Shown: positions 32,769-40,772 of the stretch, one piece after another
How positions within the stretch are numbered: position 1 is the stretch's first letter
Layout of the letters: each line of letters opens with the position of its first letter
Origin: Streptomyces lydicus
Lineage (GTDB): Bacteria > Actinomycetota > Actinomycetes > Streptomycetales > Streptomycetaceae
Reading direction: 5' to 3'
NCBI RefSeq assembly: GCF_004125265.1
Contig: NZ_RDTE01000003.1
Location: 3,906,001-3,970,000 of the forward strand
DNA: 64,000 nucleotides
Made by a program: the position numbers and the translations under genes
The notes under the pieces: generated by a model
Database searches by the model: none
Seen by the model: the letters and a program-made list of their open reading frames with translations, nothing else
Told to the model about the DNA's origin: nothing

Positions 32769-32836
32769 CCGGTGGGGCCTGGGTACCGGACTGCTTCGCT
32801 TTACGTCCTGTACCCAGGCCTCACCGGCCCGTCGCC
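32760..32836 (-). terminator. Large hairpin downstream of dedA
   Basis: Two 27-bp arms (32760-32786 and 32810-32836) pair with one mismatch around a 23-nt loop. It starts 70 nt beyond the DedA stop codon. It may act as terminator; its length and overlap with a dispersed repeat also suggest a mobile palindromic element. Confidence 0.75.
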
Positions 32837-32905
32837 TCCCGTTGTGGGTGGGAACTGAGGTGGTGGGGTGGCTGGTGTCCGGGGGCCAGTGGCTCGTTGC
32901 CGTTG

Positions 32906-33607
32906 TCAGCGCTTGGCGTGGCGGCCGCGGCGGGTGTCGGGGGCGGGGGCGCGGTCCGCCGGGTGGGGCGGGGCGGGCTGCTCGTTCTTGGCCTTGCCGC
33001 GGGCGCGGAGGTACTCGATGGCGACCGGTACGACGGAGATCAGCACGATCGCGACCAGGATCAGCTCGATGTGCTGGTGGACGAACGGGATGTTCCCCAG
33101 CGAGGCGCCGAGCAGCGTGACACCGGCGCCCCACAGGGCGCCGCCGATCAGGTTGAAGGTGATGAAGGAGCGGTAGTTCATCCGGCTCACACCGGCGATG
33201 ATCGGCGTGAAGGTCCGCACGATCGGTACGAAGCGCGCCAGGATCAGCGACTTGGGTCCGTGCTTCTCGAAGAACTCGTGCGCCTTCCCGATGTTCTCCT
33301 GCTTGAAGAGGCGGGAGTCGGGGCGCTTGAAGAGCGAGGGGCCGACCTTGCGGCCGAAAAGGTAGCCCGCCTGGTCGCCGAGGACGGCGGCCAGCACCAC
33401 CAGGGAACACACCAGCCACAGCGGCCGGTCCAGCTTGTTCGTCGTCACCAGCAGTCCGGTGGTGAACAGCAGCGAGTCGCCCGGCAGGAAGAAGCCGATC
33501 AGCAGGCCGGACTCCGCGAAGACGATGACCAGGACGCCGACCAGGCCGAAGGTCGCGATCAGATAGTCCGGGTCCAGCCACTGCGGGCCGAGCGCGAGAG
33601 TATTCAC
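32906..33607 (-). CDS. DedA-family membrane protein
   Basis: A 233-aa inner-membrane protein of the DedA/VTT family, thought to act in lipid carrier recycling and envelope homeostasis. Family signatures include FAESGLLIGFFLPGDSLLF, GDQAGYLFGRKVG, LARFVPIVRTFTPIIAGVS (the GxRxxP-like arginine segment) and a C-terminal TM helix followed by an Arg/Lys-rich tail. The exact substrate cannot be read from the sequence. Confidence 0.92.
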   Translation of the reverse strand: MNTLALGPQWLDPDYLIATFGLVGVLVIVFAESGLLIGFFLPGDSLLFTTGLLVTTNKLDRPLWLVCSLVVLAAVLGDQAGYLFGRKVGPSLFKRPDSRLFKQENIGKAHEFFEKHGPKSLILARFVPIVRTFTPIIAGVSRMNYRSFITFNLIGGALWGAGVTLLGASLGNIPFVHQHIELILVAIVLISVVPVAIEYLRARGKAKNEQPAPPHPADRAPAPDTRRGRHAKR

Positions 33608-33815
33608 GGGGTGAAGGCTCCTGGGTCGAGGGCGCCGGATCGTGCGGTGCGACGAGCGAAGCGACGAGGGTGCAGGCGCGTGTGCGGCCCAAAACTATCA
33701 ACGCCACACGGCCCCCCTTGGTTCCAGGCGGGCCCCGGGGGCCCCACCCGAGCGCCCCCGACCGCTGGCCGCGCCCCAGGGACCGGGTGATGCTGGCCGC
33801 AAGGAGGTGCGCGCC

Positions 33816-34221
33816 ATGGGCATCGAGGAGTACGGCGGCGGGCAGCATGCGCAGTCCGATGTGCTGGTGGTCACGACCAACGACGTCCCGGGGTTTCACG
33901 TGGAACGTGTCATCGGCGAGGTCTTCGGCCTGGCCGTGCTTCCCCAAGCTCTCGACTGCGCTTGAGCAGGGGAGACCCCAATCGCCACCTCGGCAGCCAG
34001 ATCGGCGCGGGCCTGAAGTCGATGATCGGCGGCGAACCGCGGGGCCTGACCAAGACCCTGGTCGAGACCCGTAACCAGCGATGGAACGGCTGGTGGAACA
34101 GGCCCGCTCGCGGGGTGCGAATGCGGTGCTGATGTTCCGCTTCGATGTCACGGAGGCCGCGGACGTGGGCACCGAGGTGTGCGCCTACGGGACGGCTGTG
34201 GTGCTCTCCCCGCAGGGCTGA
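33816..34221 (+). pseudogene. Broken YbjQ-family gene
   Basis: The start is intact: AAGGAGG lies 8 nt before ATG 33816 and the frame reads MGIEEYGGGQHAQSDVLVV then VIGEVFGLAV. At 33939 the family sequence stops, and a 41-nt foreign segment (to 33979) brings a TGA at 33963. The family resumes in another frame with RHLGSQIGAGLKSMIGG and TKTLVETRNQ. A further one-base loss at 34078-34080 moves the rest (MERLVEQARSRGANAVLMFR) into a third frame, ending at TGA 34221. So there are two independent lesions. The intact PF01906 protein is about 110-120 aa and forms pentamers of unknown function. Confidence 0.88.
33939..33979. mobile_element. 41-bp hairpin-forming insertion within ybjQ
   Basis: The segment begins cttccccaagctctcgactg and ends gcaggggagacccc. 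CCCC-AA-GCTC and GAGC-A-GGGG arms can pair around a short loop. The same type of sequence is familiar to me as a short dispersed palindrome between Streptomyces genes. Its position inside a reading frame, with the protein continuing on both sides, shows that it inserted. Confidence 0.75.
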
Positions 34222-34273
34222 GCGCCGGGCCGGGGCGGGCGGAGGGTGGCGCACCGGCTCACTTCCGCTCCCT

Positions 34274-34349
34274 TCCCGGTACGCACTCCACGTCCCGGTA
34301 CGCGCTCCACGTCCCGGTACGCGCTCCACGTCCCGGTACGCGCTCCACC
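34274..34349. repeat. 19-bp tandem repeat, four units
   Basis: Unit tcccggtacgcgctccacg starts at 34274, 34293, 34312 and 34331; the first unit has one change and the last ends in c. The block lies between the broken ybjQ and the LysE-type gene, upstream of the latter's start at 34435. Confidence 0.95.
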
Positions 34350-34434
34350 AGGTGTCCTCACCTCGTGTGAGGCGCACGTCCGCATCATGAAAAGCCGGTG
34401 AGGCGGCGATCGGGGGGATGAGATCCTGCCGCAC

Positions 34435-35100
34435 ATGCTGGGGATAACGGATCTGTCCACGTATCTGGTGGGGCTCGCACTGATCATTCTGCTGCCGGGG
34501 CCGAATTCGCTGTACGTCGTCTCGGTGGCGGCCCGGCGCGGCCCGCGGGTGGCCTACCGGGCGGCGGCCGGTGTGCTGTGCGGTGACACGGTGCTGATGA
34601 CGCTGTCGGCCGGCGGTGTGGCCTCGCTGCTGCAGACCAGCCCGGTGCTGTTCACCGTCGTGAAGTTCGCCGGCGCGGGCTATCTGACGTGGCTGGCCGT
34701 CGGGATGCTGCGCGGCGCCCTGGCGCTGTGGCACGGCCGGGAGGCGCGCCGGGCCGAGCGGCGGAGCGGGGAACCCGAGGCGCCGAAGGAGACCGTGGAG
34801 CGGCCGTACCGCAGGGCGCTGGTGGTCAGCCTGCTCAACCCGAAGGCGATCCTGTTCTTCATCTCCTTCTTCGTGCAGTTCGTCGACCCGGCCTACGCCC
34901 ATCCGGTGCTGTCGTTCCTGACGCTGGGCGCCTGGGCGCAGCTGTTCAGCTTCACGTACCTGTCGGTCCTGATCTTCAGCGGGACGTTTCTGGCGGCGAC
35001 CTTCCGCCGCCGCAAGCGGCTGACGGCCGGGCTGTCCGCGGGTGCGGGTGCGGCGTTCCTCGGCTTCGCCGCGAAGCTGTCGCTGGCGAGCGCGAGCTGA
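34435..35100 (+). CDS. LysE-family amino acid exporter
   Basis: A 221-aa protein with about six membrane helices. It begins with the family motif LALIILLPGPNSLYVVSVAARRG and contains VSLLNPKAILFFISFFVQFV, both typical of LysE/RhtB exporters. A Glu/Arg-rich loop (HGREARRAERRSGEPEAP) separates helices 3 and 4. The substrate is unknown. A 19-bp tandem repeat lies in the promoter region. Confidence 0.9.
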   Translation: MLGITDLSTYLVGLALIILLPGPNSLYVVSVAARRGPRVAYRAAAGVLCGDTVLMTLSAGGVASLLQTSPVLFTVVKFAGAGYLTWLAVGMLRGALALWHGREARRAERRSGEPEAPKETVERPYRRALVVSLLNPKAILFFISFFVQFVDPAYAHPVLSFLTLGAWAQLFSFTYLSVLIFSGTFLAATFRRRKRLTAGLSAGAGAAFLGFAAKLSLASAS

Positions 35101-35269
35101 GCCGGCGCCGGGCGGGCCCGGCGGCGTCCCGCAGAGACGGATACGGGCGGGTGGCGGTCCCTCGGGACGGCCACCCGCCCGTTGCGCTTCCCGTTGCGCT
35201 TCCACTGGGTGAACCCTGGAGGCCACTTACCCCCTATGCCCCTATTGTCGGGTTCCAGGAGGTGCGCCG

Positions 35270-35893
35270 ATGCCCGTGCACGATGTGAAGGTCGCCGTCA
35301 TCTACTACTCGTCGACCGGCACCATCGCCGAGCTCGCCCGGCGGATCGCGGACGCCGCCGAGCACGCGGGGGCCGACGTACGCCTGCGCCGGGCCGCGGA
35401 ACTCGCACCGCAGACCGCGATCGACGCCAACCCGGCATGGGCGGCGAACGCCGCGGCCACCGCCGACATCATGGAGGCCACGCACGAGGACATGCTCTGG
35501 GCGGACGCGGTGATCTTCGGGACCCCCACCCGCTTCGGGAACGTCTCCTCGCAGCTCAAGCAGTACATCGACACCCTGGGCGGCCTCTGGCAGCAGGGCA
35601 GGCTGGCGGACAAGATCTACAGCGGCTTCACCGCGAGCGCCACCCGGCACGGCGGCCAGGAGTCCACCCTGCTCGCGCTCTACCAGACCGTCCACCATTT
35701 CGGCGGCATCCTCGTGACGCCGGGCTACACCGACCCGGCGAAGTTCACCGACGGCAATCCCTACGGCACCTCTCACGTCGGCGGCCCGGACACCCCGCCC
35801 GACGACGACGCGCGCACCGCCGCCCGCATCCAGGCGGAGCGCGTGGTGAAGTTCACCAAGGCCGTCAAACACGGCCTTTCCTTGGCCAGTTGA
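35270..35893 (+). CDS. wrbA: NAD(P)H:quinone oxidoreductase (WrbA family)
   Basis: A flavodoxin-like FMN enzyme that reduces quinones by two electrons. The 207-aa protein has the FMN phosphate loop IYYSSTGTIAELA, GTPTRFGNVSSQLKQYID and HHFGGILVTPGYT. AGGAGG lies 7 nt before the ATG. It is 16 nt upstream of the glutamate decarboxylase gene and likely co-transcribed, which links quinone and acid/GABA stress functions by position only. Confidence 0.93.
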   Translation: MPVHDVKVAVIYYSSTGTIAELARRIADAAEHAGADVRLRRAAELAPQTAIDANPAWAANAAATADIMEATHEDMLWADAVIFGTPTRFGNVSSQLKQYIDTLGGLWQQGRLADKIYSGFTASATRHGGQESTLLALYQTVHHFGGILVTPGYTDPAKFTDGNPYGTSHVGGPDTPPDDDARTAARIQAERVVKFTKAVKHGLSLAS

Positions 35894-35909
35894 CGGGTAG
35901 GGGCGAAAG

Positions 35910-37325
35910 ATGACTCTGCACAAAGGCGCATCGGCATCCGACCGCAAGCACATCGGACATCCGGTCAACCCCTTCTACGGGGAGGCCGACCCGGTCGCCG
36001 GCATGGAGTCCGCCCCACCGCGGCACACCCTGCCGGACGGCCCGGTCTCCCCGCGTACCGCCTACCAGTTCGTGCACGACGAGCTGATGCTGGACGGCAA
36101 CTCCCGGCTGAACCTGGCGACCTTCGTCACCACCTGGATGGAGCCGCAGGCCGGGGTGCTGATGGCGGAGTGCCGGGACAAGAACATGATCGACAAGGAC
36201 GAGTACCCGCGCACCGCCGAACTGGAGAAGCGGTGCGTGGCGATGCTCGCCGACCTGTGGCACGCCCCCGTCCCGTCCGAGGCCGTCGGCTGCTCCACCA
36301 CCGGGTCGAGCGAGGCCTGCATGCTGGCCGGCATGGCCCTCAAGCGGCGCTGGATGCAGCGGAACAAGGACCGGTATCCGGGCCAGGCACGGCCCAACCT
36401 CGTCATGGGCGCCAACGTCCAGGTCTGCTGGGAGAAGTTCTGCAACTTCTGGGAGGTCGAGGCGCGCACGGTCCCCATGGAGGGCGACCGCTTCCACCTG
36501 GACGCGGAGTCCGCCGCCGGGCTGTGCGACGAGAACACCATCGGCGTGGTGGCGATCCTCGGCTCGACCTTCGACGGGTCGTACGAACCGGTGGCCGAGA
36601 TCTGCGCGGCGCTCGACGAGGTCCAGAAGCAGAAGGGCTGGGACATCCCGGTTCATGTGGACGGCGCGTCCGGCGCCATGATCGCGCCGTTCCTCGACCC
36701 TGACGTGGTCTGGGACTTCCGGTTGCCGCGGGTCGCCTCCATCAACACCTCGGGGCACAAGTACGGCCTGGTCTACCCGGGCGTCGGCTGGGCGCTGTGG
36801 CGCAATACGGAGGCGCTGCCCGAGGAGCTGGTCTTCCGCGTCAACTACCTGGGCGGCGATATGCCGACCTTCGCGCTCAACTTCTCCCGTCCCGGCGCCC
36901 AGGTGGCCGCGCAGTACTACACCTTCCTCCGGCTCGGCCGGGACGGCTTCCGCGCCGTGCAGCAGGCGACCCGCGACGTGGCCCGGTCGATGGCCGAACG
37001 GATCGGCACCCTGGGCGACTTCAGACTGCTCACCCAGGGCGACCAGCTGCCGGTCTTCGCCTTCACCACCGCGGACCACGTCACCGCCTTCGATGTCTTC
37101 GACGTCTCCCGGCGGATGAAGGAACGCGGCTGGCTGCTCCCCGCCTACACCTTCCCCCCGAAGCGCGAGGACCTGTCCGTCCTGCGGGTGGTCTGCCGCA
37201 ACGGCTTCTCCCTGGACCTCGCCGACCTGTTCATCGCAGATCTGGAAGAGCTGCTGACCGAACTCCGGCAGCAACCCGGGCCCATGCAGCGCCCGGAGAA
37301 CGTGGCGACGGCGTTCCACCACTAG
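35910..37325 (+). CDS. gadB: Glutamate decarboxylase
   Basis: PLP enzyme converting glutamate to GABA and CO2, consuming a proton. The 471-aa length is typical. The PLP lysine is Lys284 in INTSGHKYGLVYPG; other marks are TGSSEACMLAGMALKRRW, HVDGASGAMIAPFLDP and FRVNYLGGDMPTFALNFSRP. No GABA/glutamate antiporter gene is adjacent. A strong terminator follows. Confidence 0.96.
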   Translation: MTLHKGASASDRKHIGHPVNPFYGEADPVAGMESAPPRHTLPDGPVSPRTAYQFVHDELMLDGNSRLNLATFVTTWMEPQAGVLMAECRDKNMIDKDEYPRTAELEKRCVAMLADLWHAPVPSEAVGCSTTGSSEACMLAGMALKRRWMQRNKDRYPGQARPNLVMGANVQVCWEKFCNFWEVEARTVPMEGDRFHLDAESAAGLCDENTIGVVAILGSTFDGSYEPVAEICAALDEVQKQKGWDIPVHVDGASGAMIAPFLDPDVVWDFRLPRVASINTSGHKYGLVYPGVGWALWRNTEALPEELVFRVNYLGGDMPTFALNFSRPGAQVAAQYYTFLRLGRDGFRAVQQATRDVARSMAERIGTLGDFRLLTQGDQLPVFAFTTADHVTAFDVFDVSRRMKERGWLLPAYTFPPKREDLSVLRVVCRNGFSLDLADLFIADLEELLTELRQQPGPMQRPENVATAFHH

Positions 37326-37351
37326 GGACTGACGCCAGGCCCTGGTGTGCC

Positions 37352-37385
37352 GCCGGGCCGTCCGGCTGCTGCCGGACGGCCCGGC
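37352..37385. terminator. Bidirectional terminator after gadB
   Basis: A perfect 15-bp stem GCCGGGCCGTCCGGC with its complement closes a TGCT loop. It lies between the convergent gadB and the ABC permease gene. Confidence 0.92.
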
Positions 37386-37403
37386 AATCGCGTCCCGCCT
37401 GCC

Positions 37404-38195
37404 CTAACGCCCCAGCCCCCGGTACCTCCGCACCGCCGCCGGGAAGAACACCGCGAGCAGCACCAGGGGCCACACCACGGCCAGCAGTCCGGCGTGGCCC
37501 GCCGCCCAGCTGTCCCCGGACCACCGGGGGTTGGCGAACAGCTCACGCACCGCGCTCGCCGTCGCCGACATCGGATTCCACTCGGCGATCGCGCCCAGCC
37601 AGCCGGGCATCGACGCGGCGGAGACAAAGGCGTTGGAGAAGAAGCCCACCGGCCAGACCAGGATCTGTACCGCCTGCACCAGCTCCGGTCTGCCCGCGAG
37701 CAGGCCGAGATGGATACCGATCCACAGCATCGCGAACCGCAGCAGAAGCAGCAGCCCCACCGCGGCCAACGCGTCGGCCGCGGTGCCGTGCCAGCGCCAG
37801 CCCATCGCCAGCCCGACGCCGATCATCACCAGCAGACTCAGCGCCGACTGCAGCATGTCCAGGACGCTGCGTCCGACCAGCACCGCGGACGGCGCCATCG
37901 GCATCGACCGGAAGCGGTCGAGCACCCCCTTGCCGAGGTCCTGGGTCACCGCGATCATCGTCGATTCGAGCCCGAACGCCATGGTGAGCGCGAACATCCC
38001 CGGGACCAGGTACTCCTTGTAGTCGCCGCCGCCCGGCACGGCCATCCCGCCGCCCAGGAAGTACCCGAACATCAGCAATAGCAGTACCGGAAAGACCAGT
38101 TGCACGACGATCTGCACCGGCCGTCGCGCCCAGTGCGTGAGACCGCGCCGGGTCATCGTCCAGGAATCGGTGACCGCCCACGCCATACCGCTCAT
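37404..38195 (-). CDS. ABC-2 type exporter permease (DrrB-like)
   Basis: A 263-aa membrane subunit with six predicted helices (e.g. VVQLVFPVLLLLMFGYFLGG, LSLLVMIGVGLAMGW, LVLLAVFFPAAVRRYRGL). It has the DrrB-family region RFRSMPMAPSAVLVGRSV that contacts the ATPase. Its start overlaps the ATPase stop by 4 nt (ATGA), so the two are translated together. A drug or lipid exporter is likely; the substrate is unknown. Confidence 0.9.
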   Translation of the reverse strand: MSGMAWAVTDSWTMTRRGLTHWARRPVQIVVQLVFPVLLLLMFGYFLGGGMAVPGGGDYKEYLVPGMFALTMAFGLESTMIAVTQDLGKGVLDRFRSMPMAPSAVLVGRSVLDMLQSALSLLVMIGVGLAMGWRWHGTAADALAAVGLLLLLRFAMLWIGIHLGLLAGRPELVQAVQILVWPVGFFSNAFVSAASMPGWLGAIAEWNPMSATASAVRELFANPRWSGDSWAAGHAGLLAVVWPLVLLAVFFPAAVRRYRGLGR

Positions 38196-39193
38196 ACCGC
38201 CGTGCCCTCCCTGTCCGCCGTGCCTGTCTTGGCCGCGCCGTCCCCCGTCAGATGCAGAAACACCTCGTCCAGCGTCGGCCGCCGCACCGCGAGGTCCGCC
38301 GCCTCGATCCCCGCCGCGGCCAGCACCCGTACCGCCTGGGCCAGCCCCGCCATCCGGTCGGCGACGGGCACGCTCAGCCGCCGGGCCTCGGCGTCCGCGG
38401 CGACCGCGCCACCGCCCGCCGTGCTCCCCAGCGCCTCCTCCAGCAGACCGGCCGCCCAGCCCAGTTGCCCGGCGTCGTGCAGGACGACATCGATCCGGTC
38501 GCCTCCGGTCGCGGACTTCAGCCCGTCGGGAGTGCCGTCCGCGACCACCCGGCCGCCGTCCACCACCGAGATCCGGTCCGCGAGCTGGTCGGCCTCCTCC
38601 AGATACTGCGTGGTCAGCAGCACCGTCGTACCGTCACCCACCAGCGAGCGCACCGCCTGCCACACCTCGGTACGGCCCCGCGGATCGAGCCCCGTCGTCG
38701 GCTCGTCCAGGAACAGGATCCGCGGCGCCCGCACCAGACTCGCCGCCAGATCGAGCCGGCGCCGCATCCCGCCGCTGTAGTGGCGTACCGCCTTACGGCC
38801 GGCACCGGCGAGCCCGAACCGCTCCAGCAGCTCGTCCGCGCGCTCCCCCGCCCTGCGTGCCCCGAGGTGGCAGAGCCGCCCGAACATCTCCAGGTTCTGC
38901 CGCCCGCCGAGCTCTTCGTCGACCGTCGCGTGCTGGCCGAGCAGCCCGATCCGCAGCCGCACCTCGTCCGGCTGCCGCAGCACATCGAAGCCGGCGACCT
39001 CGGCCCGCCCGCCGTCGTGCCGCAGCAGCGTGGACAGGATCCGTACGAGGGTGGTCTTGCCTGCGCCGTTGGGTCCCAGGACACCGTGCACCACTCCGTG
39101 CGCAACGGTGAGGTCCAGCCCGTCCAGGGCCGCTTTGTTGCCGTAGTGCTTGTGCAGTGCTTCGACGACGATCGCCTGATCGCGGTCCGTCAC
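38192..39193 (-). CDS. ABC exporter ATPase (DrrA-like)
   Basis: The nucleotide-binding subunit carries Walker A GPNGAGKTT, Q-loop GLLGQHATVDEE, ABC signature YSGGMRRRLD and Walker B LFLDEPTTGLDP. The C-terminal extension ending RRPTLDEVFLHLTG is the DrrA regulatory tail. The 333-aa length is typical. Start GTG 39193 has a GGAGGGG site. Transcription probably starts from the operator-flanked promoter at 39239-39267 just downstream of padR. Confidence 0.93.
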   Translation of the reverse strand: MTDRDQAIVVEALHKHYGNKAALDGLDLTVAHGVVHGVLGPNGAGKTTLVRILSTLLRHDGGRAEVAGFDVLRQPDEVRLRIGLLGQHATVDEELGGRQNLEMFGRLCHLGARRAGERADELLERFGLAGAGRKAVRHYSGGMRRRLDLAASLVRAPRILFLDEPTTGLDPRGRTEVWQAVRSLVGDGTTVLLTTQYLEEADQLADRISVVDGGRVVADGTPDGLKSATGGDRIDVVLHDAGQLGWAAGLLEEALGSTAGGGAVAADAEARRLSVPVADRMAGLAQAVRVLAAAGIEAADLAVRRPTLDEVFLHLTGDGAAKTGTADREGTAV

Positions 39194-39210
39194 GACATCC
39201 CCTCCCCGCT

Positions 39211-39228
39211 GTAGTCAAGTTTGACTAC
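39211..39228. promoter_or_regulatory. PadR operator 1
   Basis: GTAGTCAA-GT-TTGACTAC is a perfect inverted repeat with 8-bp arms, 18 nt before the ATPase start codon. With the promoter assigned at 39239-39267 it falls in the transcribed leader. Confidence 0.8.
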
Positions 39229-39238
39229 GTATCGCGGT

Positions 39239-39267
39239 AAGGTAATCCCCGTTCCGCGGTTAGTCAA
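39239..39267 (-). promoter_or_regulatory. Promoter of the ABC exporter operon
   Basis: On the minus strand, TTGACT (39267-39262) and TACCTT (39244-39239) are separated by 17 nt, matching a vegetative-type promoter. The -35 lies inside operator 2 and the start site falls just before operator 1, so the two operators bracket the promoter. Confidence 0.65.
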
Positions 39268-39277
39268 ACTTGATTAA
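39260..39277. promoter_or_regulatory. PadR operator 2, overlapping the padR stop codon
   Basis: TTAGTCAA-AC-TTGATTAA is the same inverted repeat as operator 1 with one arm mismatch. It covers the TAA stop of padR (39274-39276), so the end of the regulator gene doubles as the operator of its target. Confidence 0.75.
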
Positions 39278-39981
39278 TCAGCTTCCTTGGCGAGGCCACC
39301 GCCGCCACCGCCGCCGCCCTCGTGCCCGCCGGTCCCGCCGCCCTCGGCCTCCCCGGAGTGCGCGTCCTTCACGGCGTACGGGTTCTCCTGCCCGTCGGCG
39401 AGCACGCCGACGAACGGTTCCCCCTCGCCGGCGAAGACATACGCCCCGCCCTCGATCCGCTCGATCAGCCCGCGCGTCCACACCGCGCCGCTGTCCGCGG
39501 AGTGCACCCACATATTCATGAGCTCGCCGATATGGCCGAGCTGTTCGGGCCCGTCCTCGGGCGTGTAGTGGCCGGTGACCGTGCCACGCCACTCCTCCAG
39601 CGCCCGCACCCGCTCCTTGAGCAGCGCCACCGCCTCGGCCCGCGGAAGGTCGACGACGAAGCCGATGCCCGCGCTGAGCACGTCGGCCTTCTGGTCGTGC
39701 TGGGCGAGCGCCGCGCGCAGCAGCGCGAAGTACTCCGTCTCGCCCGCCGCGGTGAGCTCGTACTCGGTACGCGGCGGGCCGCCGACGGTGCTGGGCGCGA
39801 TGTCATGGGCGAGCAGCAGCCCCTGCCTGGCCATCTGCTTGAGCGCGTGGTAGATCGAGCCGGGCTTGGCGTTGGACCACTCATGGGCGCCCCAGTACTC
39901 CAGGTCGTTGCGCACCTGGTAGCCGTGCGCCCGGCCGTGCTGCCGCACGGCGCCCAATACCAACAGCCGGATCGCCGACAT
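39274..39981 (-). CDS. PadR-family transcriptional repressor
   Basis: The N-terminal PadR winged helix (LLVLGAVRQHGRAHGYQVRN, KPGSIYHALKQMARQGLL, RTEYELTAAGETEYFALL) is followed by a C-terminal dimerisation helix region. The 235-aa protein ends in a poly-Gly tail. It lies directly upstream of the DrrAB-like genes in the same direction, with two matching operators between. A local drug-efflux repressor is the simplest reading. Confidence 0.92.
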   Translation of the reverse strand: MSAIRLLVLGAVRQHGRAHGYQVRNDLEYWGAHEWSNAKPGSIYHALKQMARQGLLLAHDIAPSTVGGPPRTEYELTAAGETEYFALLRAALAQHDQKADVLSAGIGFVVDLPRAEAVALLKERVRALEEWRGTVTGHYTPEDGPEQLGHIGELMNMWVHSADSGAVWTRGLIERIEGGAYVFAGEGEPFVGVLADGQENPYAVKDAHSGEAEGGGTGGHEGGGGGGGGLAKEAD

Positions 39982-40056
39982 CGTCTCCTCTATCCCTACA
40001 CGTGCCCTGCCGTCAGCCTAGAACGCCCCGGCAGGGCGCGCGGCAGACCCCCGCGC

Positions 40057-40605
40057 TCACCCCTGCCGGGCCGCGCGCTCCTCGTCCACCAGCGCAAAGG
40101 CCGTCTTGCCGTCCAGGGATTCGCGGAGGATGTCGGCGTGACCGGCGTGCCGGGCCGTCTCCTCGATCAGGTGCAGCATCAGCCAGCGCATCGACTGCCG
40201 GGCCTGTGGCGGGAACCACGGCGCCTCGGGCAGCGGGAAGGTGTCGTTCAGGCTCGGCAGCGAGCGGATGAACTCCTCCGTACGCCGGGCGACCTTCTCC
40301 CAGAACGCCAGCATCCCCGCCAGGCTCTCGTCCTCCACGAGCTGGAAGCTCAGGTGCCAGGTCTCGGGGGTCCGCTCGATGGAATGCGGCCGTTCCTGGG
40401 CGGTCTCGATCCAGCCCTGCTCGGTCTGTGCGACATGCTTGACCAGGCCGGCCAGCGACAGCTCACCGGCGCTCGGCCGCCGGGACGCCTCGGCGTCGGT
40501 CAGCCCCAGGACCGCCCGCCGCAGCCCGCCGCGCTGGGCCTCCAGGAAGGCCAGCAGCGCGCCGGCCTCGTCGCCGTGGGCCTCGGCAAGAACGTGAGTG
40601 GGCAT
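40057..40605 (-). CDS. DinB-family (DUF664) protein
   Basis: A 182-aa four-helix DinB-like protein, a fold that includes mycothiol-dependent transferases and maleylpyruvate isomerases. Metal-ligand His candidates are in LVKHVAQTEQGW and LMLHLIEETARHAGHADILR (HxxxH-type spacing). No partner gene is adjacent. Thiol-transferase activity is a family-based guess. Confidence 0.88.
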   Translation of the reverse strand: MPTHVLAEAHGDEAGALLAFLEAQRGGLRRAVLGLTDAEASRRPSAGELSLAGLVKHVAQTEQGWIETAQERPHSIERTPETWHLSFQLVEDESLAGMLAFWEKVARRTEEFIRSLPSLNDTFPLPEAPWFPPQARQSMRWLMLHLIEETARHAGHADILRESLDGKTAFALVDEERAARQG

Positions 40606-40772
40606 GAGATCCGCCTTTCCTGACGCCTTGTGACGTCTCGTGACATCCCCCGGCGGCCGGCTCCTCGCCGTCCGCCTTCGACATCACTCAAGGTAGGAAC
40701 CCATGCGGTCAGCTTCTGTCCGCAACGCGTGGCGGATGGCCGCGGATCACCCCGCCGGGATCGCCCCGCCGC

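Larger units (their letters stand above)
32555..32905. other. 351-bp gap with hairpin and repeat, no gene seen
   Basis: Between the DedA and ThrE-type genes, both on the minus strand. It contains the second intergenic repeat copy (32730-32768), which runs directly into a 27-bp near-perfect inverted repeat (32760-32836). The left part should carry the exporter promoter. Confidence 0.6.

Noticed and set aside
34274..34349. CRISPR array
   Set aside because: Units are contiguous 19-bp copies with no spacers, and no cas genes are present.
36000..37300. Long minus-strand frame opposite gadB
   Set aside because: It is the usual antisense shadow of a high-GC gene; gadB has complete catalytic motifs.
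37404..39981. An antibiotic biosynthetic gene cluster around the DrrAB-like exporter
   Set aside because: No biosynthetic enzymes are nearby; only the exporter and its regulator are present.
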